64,000 bases of DNA from Ampullaceana balthica. Taxonomy: Eukaryota; Mollusca; Gastropoda; Lymnaeidae. The notes under the pieces are model-generated. The model made no database searches, was not told the DNA's origin, and saw nothing but the letters and a program-made list of their open reading frames with translations. The stretch spans positions 27,501-91,500 of the forward strand of contig CALYLW010001004.1 of NCBI GenBank assembly GCA_944989445.1, in the 5' to 3' direction. Position numbers and translations under genes: made by a program. Below are positions 22,543 to 34,448 of this stretch, in pieces. How positions within the stretch are numbered: position 1 is the stretch's first letter; every line of letters starts with the position of its first letter.

Positions 22543-22552
22543 CACTTACGAA
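22543..22552. repeat. Target-site duplication of mini-Penelope, right
   Basis: cacttacgaa, identical to 22284-22293. Confidence 0.75.
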
Positions 22553-22825
22553 GATGAAGATGGATATCAAAATCACCAATCTAGTTAAAATATAGTCAAT
22601 CTTGTTCCTTAAAATTTATTCTATTACAGTATTTGTCTAATAGCCATGGCTATAGCCATCTAGTTGTAACATACTTAGTATCACTGGGTTGCCAACAGTT
22701 AATACCAAAATAATAAAGAAAAAAATGTTGGGCGTCGGATAAAAAACAAGTACCTTAAAATATCTTTGTTCTTTAACCTAAACGAAGACAAAAGTAAACA
22801 ATCATAACAACTGATTAAGCTTGTA

Positions 22826-23273
22826 CAGCAGGACCTCCCCAAGTCGAAAACCTTCCTATGTCGTTAGGTCCCGGCCATATTCCATACCACTAATGTATAT
22901 TAGATATCCCTAACTCAAGAGTTTTGGCTTTCAACCGTCGTAATCAAATTTTTTAAGGCGTTTAGTTAAAAAGAAAAAAAATCTTACCCCCCCCCCAAAT
23001 CCCACTGTGGAATGAGTCAAGTGTTCGGGGAGGGGCTTTCTCGGTGGTGTTGGTAATTCAAAGCTAAGTCGGCTTCCTTTCATATGAAACATCAGACACC
23101 GGCTCTTCTTTCTGTCAAGCCTTTCTCGCTAGCATTGTTGTTCTGTCCCACCCCATCTTCAATATCTACATGGTCCTTTATTAATCTGCGCCAATTTCCA
23201 TTTTCCCTAACTCGAAAACTCCATAAGTATATTTTTCGGGGCTCTTTGAATTCGACTTAGAGAGGTCCGACTG
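22826..23273. mobile_element. pogo/Tc1-like MITE
   Basis: Terminal inverted repeats cagcaggacctccccaagtc and, in reverse at the right end, CAGTCGGACCTCTCTAAGTC, each flanked by TA (22824-22825 and 23274-23275), the target of Tc1/mariner/pogo elements. The motif CAGTCGRACCTC is typical of pogo-like elements in invertebrates. 448 bp long with no transposase; the interior carries more 'taactcgaaaac'-type end copies. Confidence 0.75.
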
Positions 23274-23940
23274 TAGTTTTTAAAAAAAAATGTTTACCAT
23301 TTTGTTTACTCTGTCCTATTATTTTGTTGGGGTCGGCTTACGAGCGGGTAACACACTTTTTATGCTACTCTTTTTTGAAAAATGGGGAGGGGGTAGGCTT
23401 ATGAGCTAACGGACTATAGAACGAGTATATAAGGTAGTCTAAATTTTTTTAAAGTATATTTATTTGTTCAAAGATATTTACTGTTATAACAAAAAATAAA
23501 TGAACTTTGTTTTTGTTGGTTTTTTTTTGGTCTATTTTTTTAATCTGGACAAAACAAAGGGTTGAAAATAATTTGGGCTGGATTTAAATTTTAAAATTTA
23601 AAGATTTTGTTTGAAAATGGTTGGTGATGTAAGAACTGTTACCACCCGCTCAGAGATGTTGACGCACCTTGCTAACAAAATAACAAAGTCGCGCCCTTTC
23701 AATTCCCTTTTTGTTTCTCGTGTAGGCCTAGCAGAAAAAAACTGATTTTAATAAGACGTAAATAGTTGTCAGTATGTAAAGTTTATCAATTAAAAGGTTA
23801 CTACCCCAGCCACTGTTCTTTTTAAGCTGCGTGGTTTCATGGCCGCGAAGTTCTCTTGCCGACGTCGCGCAGTGATTAGAATAATCGCGCAGCAAATTGT
23901 GTAGTATTGCACAAAAAATGGATGCTATGCAACTTTTCAC
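23274..23940. other. AT-rich DNA, no gene seen
   Basis: Nothing recognised beyond homopolymer runs. Confidence 0.4.
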
Positions 23941-23944
23941 ACGA

Positions 23945-23995
23945 CTCTTTAAATCCCTTATACTAACTTTACCATCTTGTCTCCCTCTCTGTCGT

Positions 23996-24044
<49 letters not shown>

Positions 24045-24410
24045 GTCTGTAGTGGGTGGTCGGGCGGGCGGAACAACACAAGTAAAAAATGACCTATTGT
24101 CCGTGATGCGATTTAGCTGAAATTTTTGCACTAATTTAACCTAACAATGCATTGTATCAAAATTTCGATCCAATTTATTATAGTTTAATTAATGCATTTT
24201 TAGTTTATCTCTATATTAATCAATGTATCCGTCTGCTATTGTTTACATGTACGCGTCACTGAGTTGAATCCAGGTTTCCACAACCACATCCCGTGTTTTA
24301 CAGCAAGGGTAGTTCACTCAGTTTCAGTCTGTAAATGTTTGTCCCGTTTGAACATAGTCAATACTTTTAGTTGTGTCTCATATATAAGGGATTTATAGTC
24401 AAAATCTTTG
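23945..24410 (-). mobile_element. TAAATCCCTTATA-family unit, minus orientation
   Basis: Begins taaatcccttatactaac, has a pure (CT)n run at 23998-24040, and ends 'gtgtctcatatataagggatttatagtc'. Internal family blocks are present in reverse (tgcattttt.agtttatctc, gtttgtcccgtttgaac). The long arginine/glutamate-rich frame across the (CT)n run is a product of the microsatellite, not a gene. Confidence 0.7.
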
Positions 24411-27225
24411 TCTTTACGTGTTGTTTAATTTAAACTTTGGACACGAATAAACGAACCTTAGAGGGAACATTGTCCGTCGCGTAGCTGACATTAAAATTCA
24501 AGCAGCTTGGCTATGTGAACTGACTGAACGTTACGTCATTGTTGTTGACATTTTGTTTGAATATTCAGTTTACTGTAGTTTTAGTTTATGAGTATGACGA
24601 ATGCATTTATAGCTGGAATAAAAGTTTGTAGAGCACAGTAGTATGCTTTTGAAAGTACGCAGTTAGCTACTGTGTGAAATGAAGTGCATGGATGGTGACT
24701 AGGTTTCATTCTATAGCCGTCATGACTGCGAACAATATGCGGCGTTTTGGACGAGTACCAGCGCAGCTTTTTTCAACAATATTGACAGGCCTAGTTACGA
24801 TCGGGTATGTACCGGATTTCGGCTCCTGCAAATCCGCAATCCGGCCATTTAGACAAATCCGGCTCCGGCTTCTCTTCCAGCAGAATTTCAATTAATCCAT
24901 CCGGCTTAATCCGGCTGGCCAGTATAGCCATAATATATATTGTGTGGTTTTTTAAAAAAATTAGTTATATTGTATTTATTATTAAAACTTGCCCATTGCC
25001 AAAAAGGGGTCCGTTGCGATGAAAAGGTTTGGGACCACTGCACTAGTTCATGGCAAATATTTTGCTCGTGAGTGTCAGCGCTGAACGTTTTCTCATCCCT
25101 CTCTCTCCCCAACCCCACAGCAGTCTTCAAGGCAACCATCTTGTTCATTTCCAAAAACACTAATGGGAAGAAAGCGAGGAGAAAATTCCAACGACTATAA
25201 AAGGACCATCCTTAAATGACGTCATTCAATTAGGCTGATTTCCCACCGTCCCCTCCACGTCACACGTCGTCACAAAAATTTACCCCCCCCCCAAATATGA
25301 GGTTACAAAGCTTTGTAATCCCCCCCCCCACACATAAAAGCCCAAATTACTATTTGAAAATGAGCACGTTTTAAATCACGTTATTTTCATTTAAGTAAGT
25401 AAGGCTGCACTCGTATGTCATAACATGCGTAAGGCCACCTCGTCAGACTTTGATTGGAATCGATACTCATGTCCCCCGCGAACGTCCGAGGCAAAACCGT
25501 GAGGTCATTTAAAACGTCATCATGATTAATTTTAAGCAATCACATATTTAAGTGAAACCTTTATTTAAAGTTGAGCATTTTGATGTGACGTCATCAGCGT
25601 CAGCCTTAGTCCACTGCAAATCTATGCGCTGCAATGGGCTCTATACTTTCATAGGCCCCGCCTATCTTAATTTTCTCTTATTATCCGCAGCCCGCAATTG
25701 CTAAATCCGTCTTGGACATCACATTTATTAAACACCTCCCCCCTCGTCTCAAATGTGTGAAGCCCCCCCGCCTTGCCAGGTACATTATTTTCGGCCTCTA
25801 AGTGTCAGTATTTTACAACCATTAAAATTGTCAAACAGTTAGAAGAAATACATTACAAAAGATATACGTTTGTCATCAACAAACATTTTTAAAAACTTAA
25901 CCTGAACAGGCTTAAACAACCCCCCCCCCTCGTCACAAATGTGTGAAACCCGCCCCCCTATGAACTAGACGTCATCTATGTACAGCCCCTAGGTGTCATC
26001 ATTTAACAACCTTTCAAATTTTGAATAAAATTGTCAATAAACAGTTTCAAGAAATGCATTACAAAAATATATATGTTTATCATTATCAATTTAAAAAAAA
26101 CAACAAAAAAATTACCTTGAACATATTAATTTCCCTAGTACTAATTTTAGTTAATTAATTCGGGGTGGTGGTGTTGGGGATGCGGAAATAATTTATTCTA
26201 AATGACTTAACCGCCAGGTGACGCCTCTGAATCTGATTAGCATTTCGCTTGCTGCTAACATAAACATATACTTTGGTCTGAGGCCGTGAAAGAAATGAAA
26301 TTATCTGGCCAAATGTGGTTAAAAATATAAACAAACAACGATTTTTGCTAGAATTCTGATTTTAAAACCAGTTTTTATAGTTAAAAACCCCTTTAAACTC
26401 ATCAAAACACTCGAAAAGCCGCCAATTATCCATTACATAATTCTTTTATTGCTTAATAAATGTGTTTAATTTAGTAAAAGTTAATTAAATTTTGTTTTTG
26501 CTCTACAAAATAAATTGTTCTGAAATAAGAAATTACTCCACACTGCAAAGTCAGTTAGAAAAACAGGCATAAGAAACTTCCGGCTATTATGAAGGAAGTC
26601 AAGTGTTAAATATTTTGTTAAATTCAAGCGATGTTATATTAAAGTTACGTCTTTTAAATTAAGTTATCGTTTCTTTCTCTTCCTTGGCATTGTTCCAACT
26701 TTTAAAATTTTATACACAAAGAATAAACATACTAAACTATTTTACTAAGAGAAAAGTGGTAATAATAGATAATTCTAACAAGGGAATACAATAATTTAAA
26801 AAGTATGAACACTATTTTTTTAAATAATTTTTTTTATTTGTATGCAAGAGTAAGCACATACCTATTCTAGCTCTATCCATCCGTAATTCAGACATGTAAT
26901 GAGCTGCCTGATCAAACCGGGAAAACAAATACTTTTTAAACATTTTATACACTAATAAAAATACAAGGATTGACAAAAAACCATGGATATGCATAAAATA
27001 CATTAGTCTTTAAGAATTTTTCAACAATTGCTATTAGTGTCGCTAGTCGTGAAAGGAGCTTCTGCAAACTGAAGGTTGATAAAAAAAAAGTATCCTTGTT
27101 CCACAATGAGTGATTTAAGACTACTGAATCTTGCAATAATGTCCATAGAACAATATAGTAGAAAAAAATTAAATTTGTATAGCTTAATACACGATTTTTC
27201 TACAATGAAAGTTAGGAAAGTAAAT
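24411..27225. other. AT-rich DNA with C-runs, no gene seen
   Basis: Near 24950-25045 one end of a hAT-type repeat (..aaaggtttgggaccactgc) is visible without its partner. Poly-C tracts near 25285, 25320, 25738 and 25921 sit in related stretches with tgacgtcat and cgtcacaaatgtgtgaa, which look like copies of one repeat. No exon was recognised. Confidence 0.4.
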
Positions 27226-27233
27226 GTATAAAT
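27226..27233. repeat. 8-bp target duplication of hAT derivative, left
   Basis: gtataaat, identical to 30998-31005. Confidence 0.85.
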
Positions 27234-27980
27234 TAGGGCTGCAGAAATTAACTATTAATTTCTAGATTAATCGTTTAAAAAATTTTAACAATTAAATTAT
27301 TTTTTTACGATTAATCGACCCATCACATACAAATTATTGGAAGTCAAAAATTAAAAAAAAATAAAATAAAAAATAGTGGCCGATAAAAAAGAATACATTT
27401 CCTGACGATTACACGAACATTTTGGTGTTAGACTATTGACTGAAGGGAATGTTCAAAATGTTGATAAAGTTTGCCTACCATGTTTCTAACACTTCGCCTA
27501 CTTATCAAACCAAATGAAAAGCGTATTAAGCTAATGGCATCAATGGAGTCTTACTAACACACACAAAATGACGACAGCTCTTCCGATGAATTACTGAGTT
27601 ACCAAATTGAGATCACAGTTCCTGAATCCATTAACCATCTAAAATTATGGGAACTTAATGAACACCGATATCAGATTTATATCATTCCTTTCCAATACCG
27701 TTTTGCACATACCAGTTACCTCAGTCCATGTGAATGACTGTTTAGCTCGGCTAGTTATAATGTCAATCAGACCCACTCATTCTTAGAATCACAATACTTT
27801 TGAGGGCATTAACGTAAACCAACAAACATCATAAAAATCAGAGTAATATATCAATAATTATAAGCCACCACAACACAAAGCACACTGAATAAACCTCTAT
27901 CTTAAGCACAATAAAGGAAATCACTTTCAAACAATGGAAGCATAAAATATGTAGATATAGGCAAAAACACTTAATCTTAA

Positions 27981-29098
27981 TTTATCCTCCTCTCAGGCGA
28001 CATAGAACTTAACCAAGGCCTAGTATCATCTAAATGTCAAATTTGTATTAAGGCATGCACTAGCAAACAAGGAACCATTCAGTGTGACACCTGCAATGAA
28101 TGGTACCACACAGCATGCCTGCATACTAATACATCAAAGTGCATAGCAATAGGCCTAAAACATATATATGCATCTTGGCACTGCATACATAGTGGGTTAC
28201 CCCAAATCAGTTCAGATTTGTTTTACTATAGGGACCTTATCACCACAAACTCTTACAGTGTTTTGGCTAATCCTATTATAAATAACCCAATAGATAAAAT
28301 GAAAACTGCCACACAAACACATAAAATTAACCATAAAAAATATAATAATACTAAAAATCAAAACATTATCAAGACACTAATAATTAATTTCCAAAGCATA
28401 AAAAATAGAATTCCAGATTTTACTTATAAAAGCTACTTATAAAAGCTACTTATAAAAACAGAAGAACCAGACATAATTGCTGGTTCTGAAACTTGGTTGA
28501 ACCCCAACTCGGATATTTTTAACACCAATTATAATATTTTTTGGAAAGACAGACCAGACATTTATGGAGGATTGCTACATGCAATCAAATCAAATATCAT
28601 AGCTGAAGAAATTACTACACAGCCAAATTTTAATATAGAGTCTATTTTTGTAAAATAGTTACACCAAACTCATCCCCACGTATTGTAGGCAGTATATATA
28701 GGCCACCGAATACAAACCTAGAATACATGAACAATCTTTGTAGTCAATTAACTTTCATAAAAAAGAATAATAAAAATGCAGTTCTATGGATTATGGGGGA
28801 CTTTAATCTTCTAGATATAAATTGGAAAAATTGTACAATTGATAACCATCCAACTAACAAAGAAATTAATGAACACTTTTTAGATACTATAAACAACATA
28901 AACATAGAACAGAGAGTAAAAAAAACAATAAGGAAAAATACAACACTAGATTTATTCTTAACAAATAGACCAGGACTAGTGAAGGACTGCGAAATAATTC
29001 AAGGGCTGTCCGACCATGATATTGTTAGGGTCACCAATACAATAAAAAATAAAATTAATAAGATACCTAGAAGAATAACCTATCTTTGGAATAAATAA
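27981..29098 (+). pseudogene. LINE PHD finger and APE endonuclease, broken
   Basis: The frame 27981-28442 reads FILLSGDIELNQGL, a worn 2A-like motif, then a C4HC3-type finger: CQICIKAC, CDTCNEWYHTAC, a later Cys, and WHC. The endonuclease follows: a start resembling INFQSIKNRI, a stop at 28440, then SETWLNPNSD in another frame, then 28727-29098 with GDFNLLDINW and TLDLFLTNRP and GLSDHDIV. GDFN and SDHD carry catalytic residues of the APE fold. A small tandem repeat (aaaagctacttat, three times near 28423-28455) created one break, and there are further stops near 28658-28720. The enzyme would nick target DNA for target-primed reverse transcription. Confidence 0.85.
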
Positions 29099-29380
29099 AA
29101 TTCAATAAAGCTACACCAATCAGCGGCTAGCCTCCAACAAAATTTGCTAAGTAAATTTAACACAAATAGTCATGTAGAAGAAATATGAAAAGTTATAAAA
29201 ACAGATCTAAAAACTATAATGAATTAGAATGTTCCAACAAAACTAACATCAAATAAAATGAACAAATGTTGGTTCAATTGTAAATTTAAAAAAGCTATGC
29301 AAACTAAAATATAACATATTTAAGAAATTTAAGGTTACCTATTCATATAGGATACACAAAAATACTTAAAGATTAAACAC

Positions 29381-30705
29381 TTGACACAAAAACTTAGTCG
29401 AAACCTCCAAAATGAATATATAAACAATGTAATTACCAAAGATAACAATAAAAACGTATGGTCTTTAATCAAATCTAAAAAAATAGAACCTACAGGAATA
29501 GCCACAATAAAAGGCTCAAATAATAAAACGTATAATGATAATGAGACTAAAGCTAATATCCTTAACACGTGTTTTGCATCATCTTTTTCTGCCTCAGGCG
29601 ATTAGGAAGTTTTAATAAATTTAAATAAAATGGAGGAAATAGGTAGCATAACTGTAGACGAGATAGGTATACATTCACTCCTAAAAAACTGTTAAAAATA
29701 AACAAAGCTACTGGCCCAGATGAATTGCCTGCAAGGTTATTGAAAGAACTAAGCAATGAACTGTCCCCAATCCTTGTAGTTCTCTTTCAAGACTCTCTAA
29801 ACCAGGGTAAAGTGCCCCAGGATTGGAAATTAGTTAACGTAACTCCATTCTTTAAGAAATGTGATAAATCAGACCCTGGTAATTACAGACCTGTATCACT
29901 TACTAGTATCACCTGTAAATTGCTAAAACACATAATATATAGCAAAATTTTACAAAAAGACCTAGATGAATTGATAAAATGGGAAACTAACTGGAGTATG
30001 AGTTTTTACAAAGAAAAGTGTCAACTGTTAAGAGTAACAAAGAAAAAGAAAACAAATGAATTCAAAAATATTTCATTCATGGAAATGAACTAACCCAAAC
30101 TAAAGATTCAAAATACTCAGGAATCATAATAAATGAGAAATTATAATGGAATCCCAATGTCAATGAAGTTATTTAAAAATCAAACAAAACCTTAAGCTTT
30201 ATAAACAGAAACCTTTACAAATGTAATAAAGAAATAAAACTAAAATGCTATCTCACTTCGGCGAGACCTGTACTAGAATATGCGTCTTCTGTATGGGACC
30301 CATCCACCAAAGAAAACATTGACAAACTAGAACAAATCCAAAAAAGAGCTGCCAGATTCATTACTGGAGAATATTCAAAACTGACTAGATAAACACCATT
30401 AGTTAAATCATTAAACCTAGAAACAATAGAGGATAGAAGAACCAAGAGTAAAGTAGTAATTATACATAAAGGAATTAATTCTAATTTGGAAATACAACAC
30501 AAAGATAACTTAATACAACCCTCATACAGACATAAGGATAAAAACACCTTTCTTATTCCGTATGCAAGAGCAAACTCATACAAATTTTCATTCTTCCCGT
30601 CCGGAATTGGACGTGGAATGGGTTGCCTGAAGAAACCTGGAAAGCCAACACTTTATCAACATTTAAAACTCTACCAAAAATGCAGAACTAAACACAAACC
30701 TTAGA
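29381..30705 (+). pseudogene. LINE reverse transcriptase with deleted catalytic core
   Basis: 29381-29605 matches the linker before the RT (NVWSLIKSKKIEP, ..LNTCFASSF). Then KINKATGPDELPARLLKEL and VPQDWKLVNVTPFFKK, DPGNYRPVSLTSITCKLLKHI give the N-terminal fingers. The sequence then jumps near 29955 to WETNWSMSFYKEKCQLLRV, which normally follows the catalytic YADD box, so roughly 130 residues with motifs A to C are missing. The thumb and C-terminus (TSARPVLEYASSVWDPST, KLEQIQKRAARFI, SGIGR..) follow in a frame with several stops. Non-functional. Confidence 0.85.
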
Positions 30706-30997
30706 TAAGCGTAAGACGCAATAATCTTCTGTATAGAAGGAGTGTCTGAAACAGATAAGATAAGATCACTAGAACCAAATGATGTCTGCACACTGCTCTA
30801 TTTGAGTAAGTAGGTAAATGATGACATATAAAGGAGACGTTCCAATGCCATTTAGATTTACAACAATAACGTATAATAAGTGTTACTTATGAAGTAATGA
30901 AATTTAATTTTTGGATATAATCGAAATTAAAGATTAATTAATCGTTATTTTTTTCTAAAGTAAACGGTTAAATTTAAATTAAGCGTTAACAGCCCTT

Positions 30998-31005
30998 GTA
31001 TAAAT
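30998..31005. repeat. 8-bp target duplication of hAT derivative, right
   Basis: gtataaat, identical to 27226-27233. Confidence 0.85.
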
Positions 31006-31915
31006 ATGTTTAAATACTAATGCGTACAATTTCTTTGTTTGTAAAAAATCATTTATTTATAAATTCAAAATAAAAGCATATTAATTGGTAATGTTTTTTG
31101 GGTGAAAATTCGGAATATGCTATGTCTCGTTGAGGGGTTTGACTTTAAAACTCAGTAACTTTTTGTGGCCTTTAAAAAATGTATATCGTATTTTTATAAA
31201 TGTGTATTTATAGGTATATCATCTTATGCGGCCTATTTTATTACTGCTTACATAAAAATTAGTTCCAATCGTACAAATGTTCCCAACCTATACTTTGTTT
31301 AAATCACTTTTTTTTTATTCATTAATATTCATTTATAAAAACCATCACATGATTGACTTTAAGAAAAAAAGGACGGCAAATCGGAGACCACCCCGGGCGG
31401 CAAAAGGTCTCGCTACGCCACTTAAGTTAAATTTAATTTTAATTATTTGGCTGTGGAGTATTACCTTTTCTGTCAAGTTTTTGTGTCAAATTTGAAGTAT
31501 AGAAGTTTAACTTGTCTAAAAAAACACACAAAAAACAACAACCAAATGCTCACGACTAAATTAGTAGACTTAAAATAGACTTTCCAACAACAAACATCGT
31601 GAATCTATGGACGGCTTATTGAAACTGTTGCAGACGCTCCTTGTCACGTGTGAATCACGAGTGTAATGACGGAGAGGTCACGTGAGTGAAAGCGCGGGAA
31701 GAAAGGGGGAAGAAGGTTCGAGATTATTGTTAGAGTTGTCAGAGAGAAATGGCGGATGTGTGTCTGATGTCTTCACGTTGTGAAATCTCAAAGTTATATT
31801 CCTGTATATATTGTACATATTGAAGTATGTTGTTGACAACAGTATTTCAATGATTTATTGCACGAAACTTTGTATTGTGAGAACGCCTACAAAACATATT
31901 TAAAACTAAACCATT
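31006..31915. other. AT-rich DNA with a GC-richer, promoter-like patch
   Basis: 31350-31425 ends ..tctcgctacgccactta, like the end of a widespread DNA transposon. 31620-31770 is GC-richer and contains two CACGTG boxes, gcgcggga and an ATGGCGG context; it could be an LTR or 5' UTR of the Gypsy remnant at 33.3 kb or a real promoter. Neither reading is supported further. Confidence 0.3.
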
Positions 31916-31916
31916 G

Positions 31917-31952
31917 ACACTCCTTCTATACAGAAGATTATTGCTCTCAGTG
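31917..31952 (-). repeat. LINE 3'-tail fragment
   Basis: Minus strand: AATAATCTTCTGTATAGAAG then GAGTGTC, identical in order to the LINE tail at 30718-30750. Confidence 0.7.
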
Positions 31953-32080
31953 TGCATATCACGAAATAACATTTTCACAAATTAAAGTCTCTGTAAAATT
32001 ATTTATTATTTTAGTTTCATTAAAATATATATTCATTTTAGAGAGGGAAAATGAATTATGCTAAGGAATGGTGGCATGCA

Positions 32081-32112
32081 ATCTTATCTGTTACATACGC
32101 TCCTTCTATACA
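32081..32112 (-). repeat. LINE 3'-tail fragment
   Basis: Minus strand: TGTATAGAAGGAGCG..TAACAGATAAGAT, matching the extreme LINE 3' end. Confidence 0.65.
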
Positions 32113-33320
32113 ATCACATTAAAATAATACTGTTTTTATATTGTTTATGTATCGTCTTATAAAAAACGTTAGCATTCCCCAAAAAAATAAAAAAAATTAT
32201 AAAATAATTTTTAGTAAATGGTTTAACTATTTAAATCACTTCCTTGCAAAACAAATAACAACTGGAAATAATTTGAATATATATATTTTTTATTAACTAA
32301 TGGGCGTTTTTCAGATAGTTAATTTAATTTACCTTCTGTTTCTCATTCAAAATAAAATAAATTATTCAAATAAACGGGCTTGGTTGAATTAGTAAATTAC
32401 ATTTATTAAGTCCTCCCTCTTAATCTAAAGCAGTGTTTCTCAGCCTGTGGTCCGCAGAGATGTATGTGCCTGGCGGTCCGCGAGCAAAAAATTAAAAACA
32501 AAAAAATGTATAAATTGGGTCTCTTTTTTAATATATTGATTAATTTTAGCCCTTCGATGGCGATAGCTCAGCGCTGAAAATAATATTTTTTAAATCACAT
32601 ACCGTTGCACTAGTTTCTAGAAGACTATAGTTGACATTCAAAAATAATTTTTTTGAAAAACATTGAGTAAATGAACCTTAAATTGATATTTTAATTATAA
32701 AAATAAGACATTAATTAAACAGATTGAGCACATGAATACATTTTTAATAATGAAGACAACCAAACAAAAGGACAACAATGATGAATATTTAGACTCGTCC
32801 TCACAATATGTGTAAGCCAAATGCAGTTCCAGATGAAATAAAAATGAATATCCATGCGACGGTATGCTGAAGAGTATTTGCGCTTTGGGTTTATATGCGT
32901 CATTGTAAATGTATAATCAACCCAGACCAGTGTATTATGTACAGGAATTCTTGCAAATGTAGCGATTAAACCTGCACAAATATTACGGAAATATAACACC
33001 ATTAAATAACAAGAATTCAATTATATTTCTAAAAACAATTGTATTATATTGGATAATTAAAATGTTAAAAGTATCAGTATGCTATAGGAATACGATGAGA
33101 GTTTAGAACCTTTTCCTCCAACTAGAAGTAAAAAATGATACTACAGCTGTGAAGTAAAAAGCAATATTACTTTCATCGATAGCCAATACATATTATGATC
33201 ATTAACTACACCACAACTTTCAACTACAAATTCATATTTACCAAGCAATGTAATGACTAATGTAGAATTCTTCTAGACCCCTTGTCTCCTGCTCTACTTG
33301 AAACCGTATAACGATTCATG
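32113..33320. other. AT-rich DNA with a hAT-end-like stretch
   Basis: 32432-32500 reads cagtgtttctcagcctgtgg with two 'ggtccgc' copies, like one end of a Charlie-type hAT repeat; its partner was not found. The rest is AT-rich without recognised genes. Confidence 0.4.
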
Positions 33321-33730
33321 TTCTACAGAAGAAATCATAAAGAAGGGGAGTCAGTGAGCCTATTTCTTACAGAAATTCGGAAGCTAAACTAATTCTGCAA
33401 TTTCAAGGACAACCTAGACGTAGCTTGAGGGACAAGTTCGTGGTTGGTATCAACGATGACTCTATTCAGAGAAGGTATCCACAGGGGAAAAACCTATTTC
33501 TAAATAAAGCAGTCGAGTTAGCCTTGGCTATGGAATAGGACACAAAGGATGCAACAAACATTCATCAAAAATTAGATAATGAAAAACAAATGTATTTCAT
33601 TAACAAAGAGAAAATTACCAAGAGCGTAGCACACCCTCCGAGCACCTCTTGTGAAAAAAACTAACCATAAACGTTCTGAATGTTATTTCAAGGATGCTAT
33701 TTGCAAAATATGTTTGAAGAAGGTAAAAAA
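33321..33730 (+). pseudogene. Gypsy-type gag remnant
   Basis: Capsid/nucleocapsid region of a Gypsy LTR retrotransposon. Frame 1 gives NHKEGESVSLFLTEIRKLN, a stop, then FKDNLDVA. One base is missing near 33425, and the next frame continues LRDKFVVGINDDSIQRR.., LNKAVELALAME, stop, DTKDATN. This order (helix, ..LRD.FV.GI.D..IQRRLL.., ..AL..A.A.E) is typical of Gypsy gag. A partial zinc knuckle with three cysteines follows (CYFKDAICKICLKK). Protease, RT and clear LTRs are not present nearby, so it is an isolated fragment. Confidence 0.75.
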
Positions 33731-34448
33731 GTCAATCAAAGCCTACCAAAGTACTTCTTAATGAATTATAATATTGTGGGTGTTTGAATCTACGTATGAA
33801 TTTTTATAATGTAAAAATTCAAACTAATCATGACATTTTCTTTGTGAGGGGATATATAGTGTAGGATATTACGGAAGTATAACACAGTAAAATAATATAT
33901 GTAAATCAGAAGTGCGACTTCCTGGTCATAATAAAAATGGCGTTTCCAGAATGACGTTTAAATGTCTTGTTTGCTTGCCTTCAATTAAAGAATAATAAAT
34001 TAAACCCACGCAATACATCTCACCGAATAAATATTACCACTATCGAGCCTATAGCCCTGAACCTAACTGCTCCGTATGCCTGGGTTCCTGGGCATTAAAG
34101 AGAAAATACAAATATGCTGTAGAAAATATTTACTTATATGCAAAGAATGATGCAAAGAAGTGCTTGGAATAGAATGAACTTTTGATAAACTATAGCACAT
34201 AGGTTTATCTTTCATTTAGTGTAAAAAATTCACCTATGTGTTTCAATCCACCTAACAGAAAAATATTTTTACACAACACATGGATTGTTTATTCAAGACA
34301 CTCTAGAATAACGCTTTTTGTATCTGGGTTGTTTTTCGTTACACACTACACATGCCCTACTCCTACACACACCCTGACGTCGATTAGTACTAACAGTGCA
34401 TTACGTGACCTAGAACGTTTTCTTGATTAAATCATCTTAATTTATCGT
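33731..34448. other. AT-rich DNA, no gene seen
   Basis: No recognisable coding or repeat structure. Confidence 0.4.

Larger units (their letters stand above)
27795..30765 (+). mobile_element. CR1/L2-like LINE, 5' and internal parts decayed
   Basis: Non-LTR retrotransposon inserted in the hAT derivative. In order: PHD-type zinc finger, APE endonuclease, reverse transcriptase with its core missing, and the CR1-type C-terminal region, followed by a 3' tail (cgtaagacgcaataatcttc, tgtatagaagga) ending in a gataagataagat microsatellite. The left boundary is estimated by comparison with the uninterrupted copy at 57268-58039 and is only good to some tens of bases. Isolated copies of its tail lie at 31917, 32081, 34449 and 34845. 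Confidence 0.82.
27234..30997 (+). mobile_element. hAT derivative split by a LINE
   Basis: Starts tagggctgcagaaatt and ends cagccctt, with ttaatcg/cgattaa subterminal repeats. A perfect 8-bp target duplication (gtataaat) flanks it, the size made by hAT transposases. The left part (27400-27790) matches the plus-sense hAT C-terminal coding remnant seen intact at 57268-58039: aatccattaacc.tctaaaa.tatgg, then ..accagttacctcagtccatgtg. The right part (30770-30997) matches the end of that copy. A ~3-kb LINE separates them. Confidence 0.88.

Noticed and set aside
23728..24081. 117-codon frame with RERERE repeats
   Set aside because: Made by reading a (CT)n microsatellite inside a MITE-like unit.
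31620..31770. GC-richer patch as a gene promoter
   Set aside because: CACGTG and gcgcggga are present, but no exon follows; an LTR or other repeat is equally possible, so no promoter is called.
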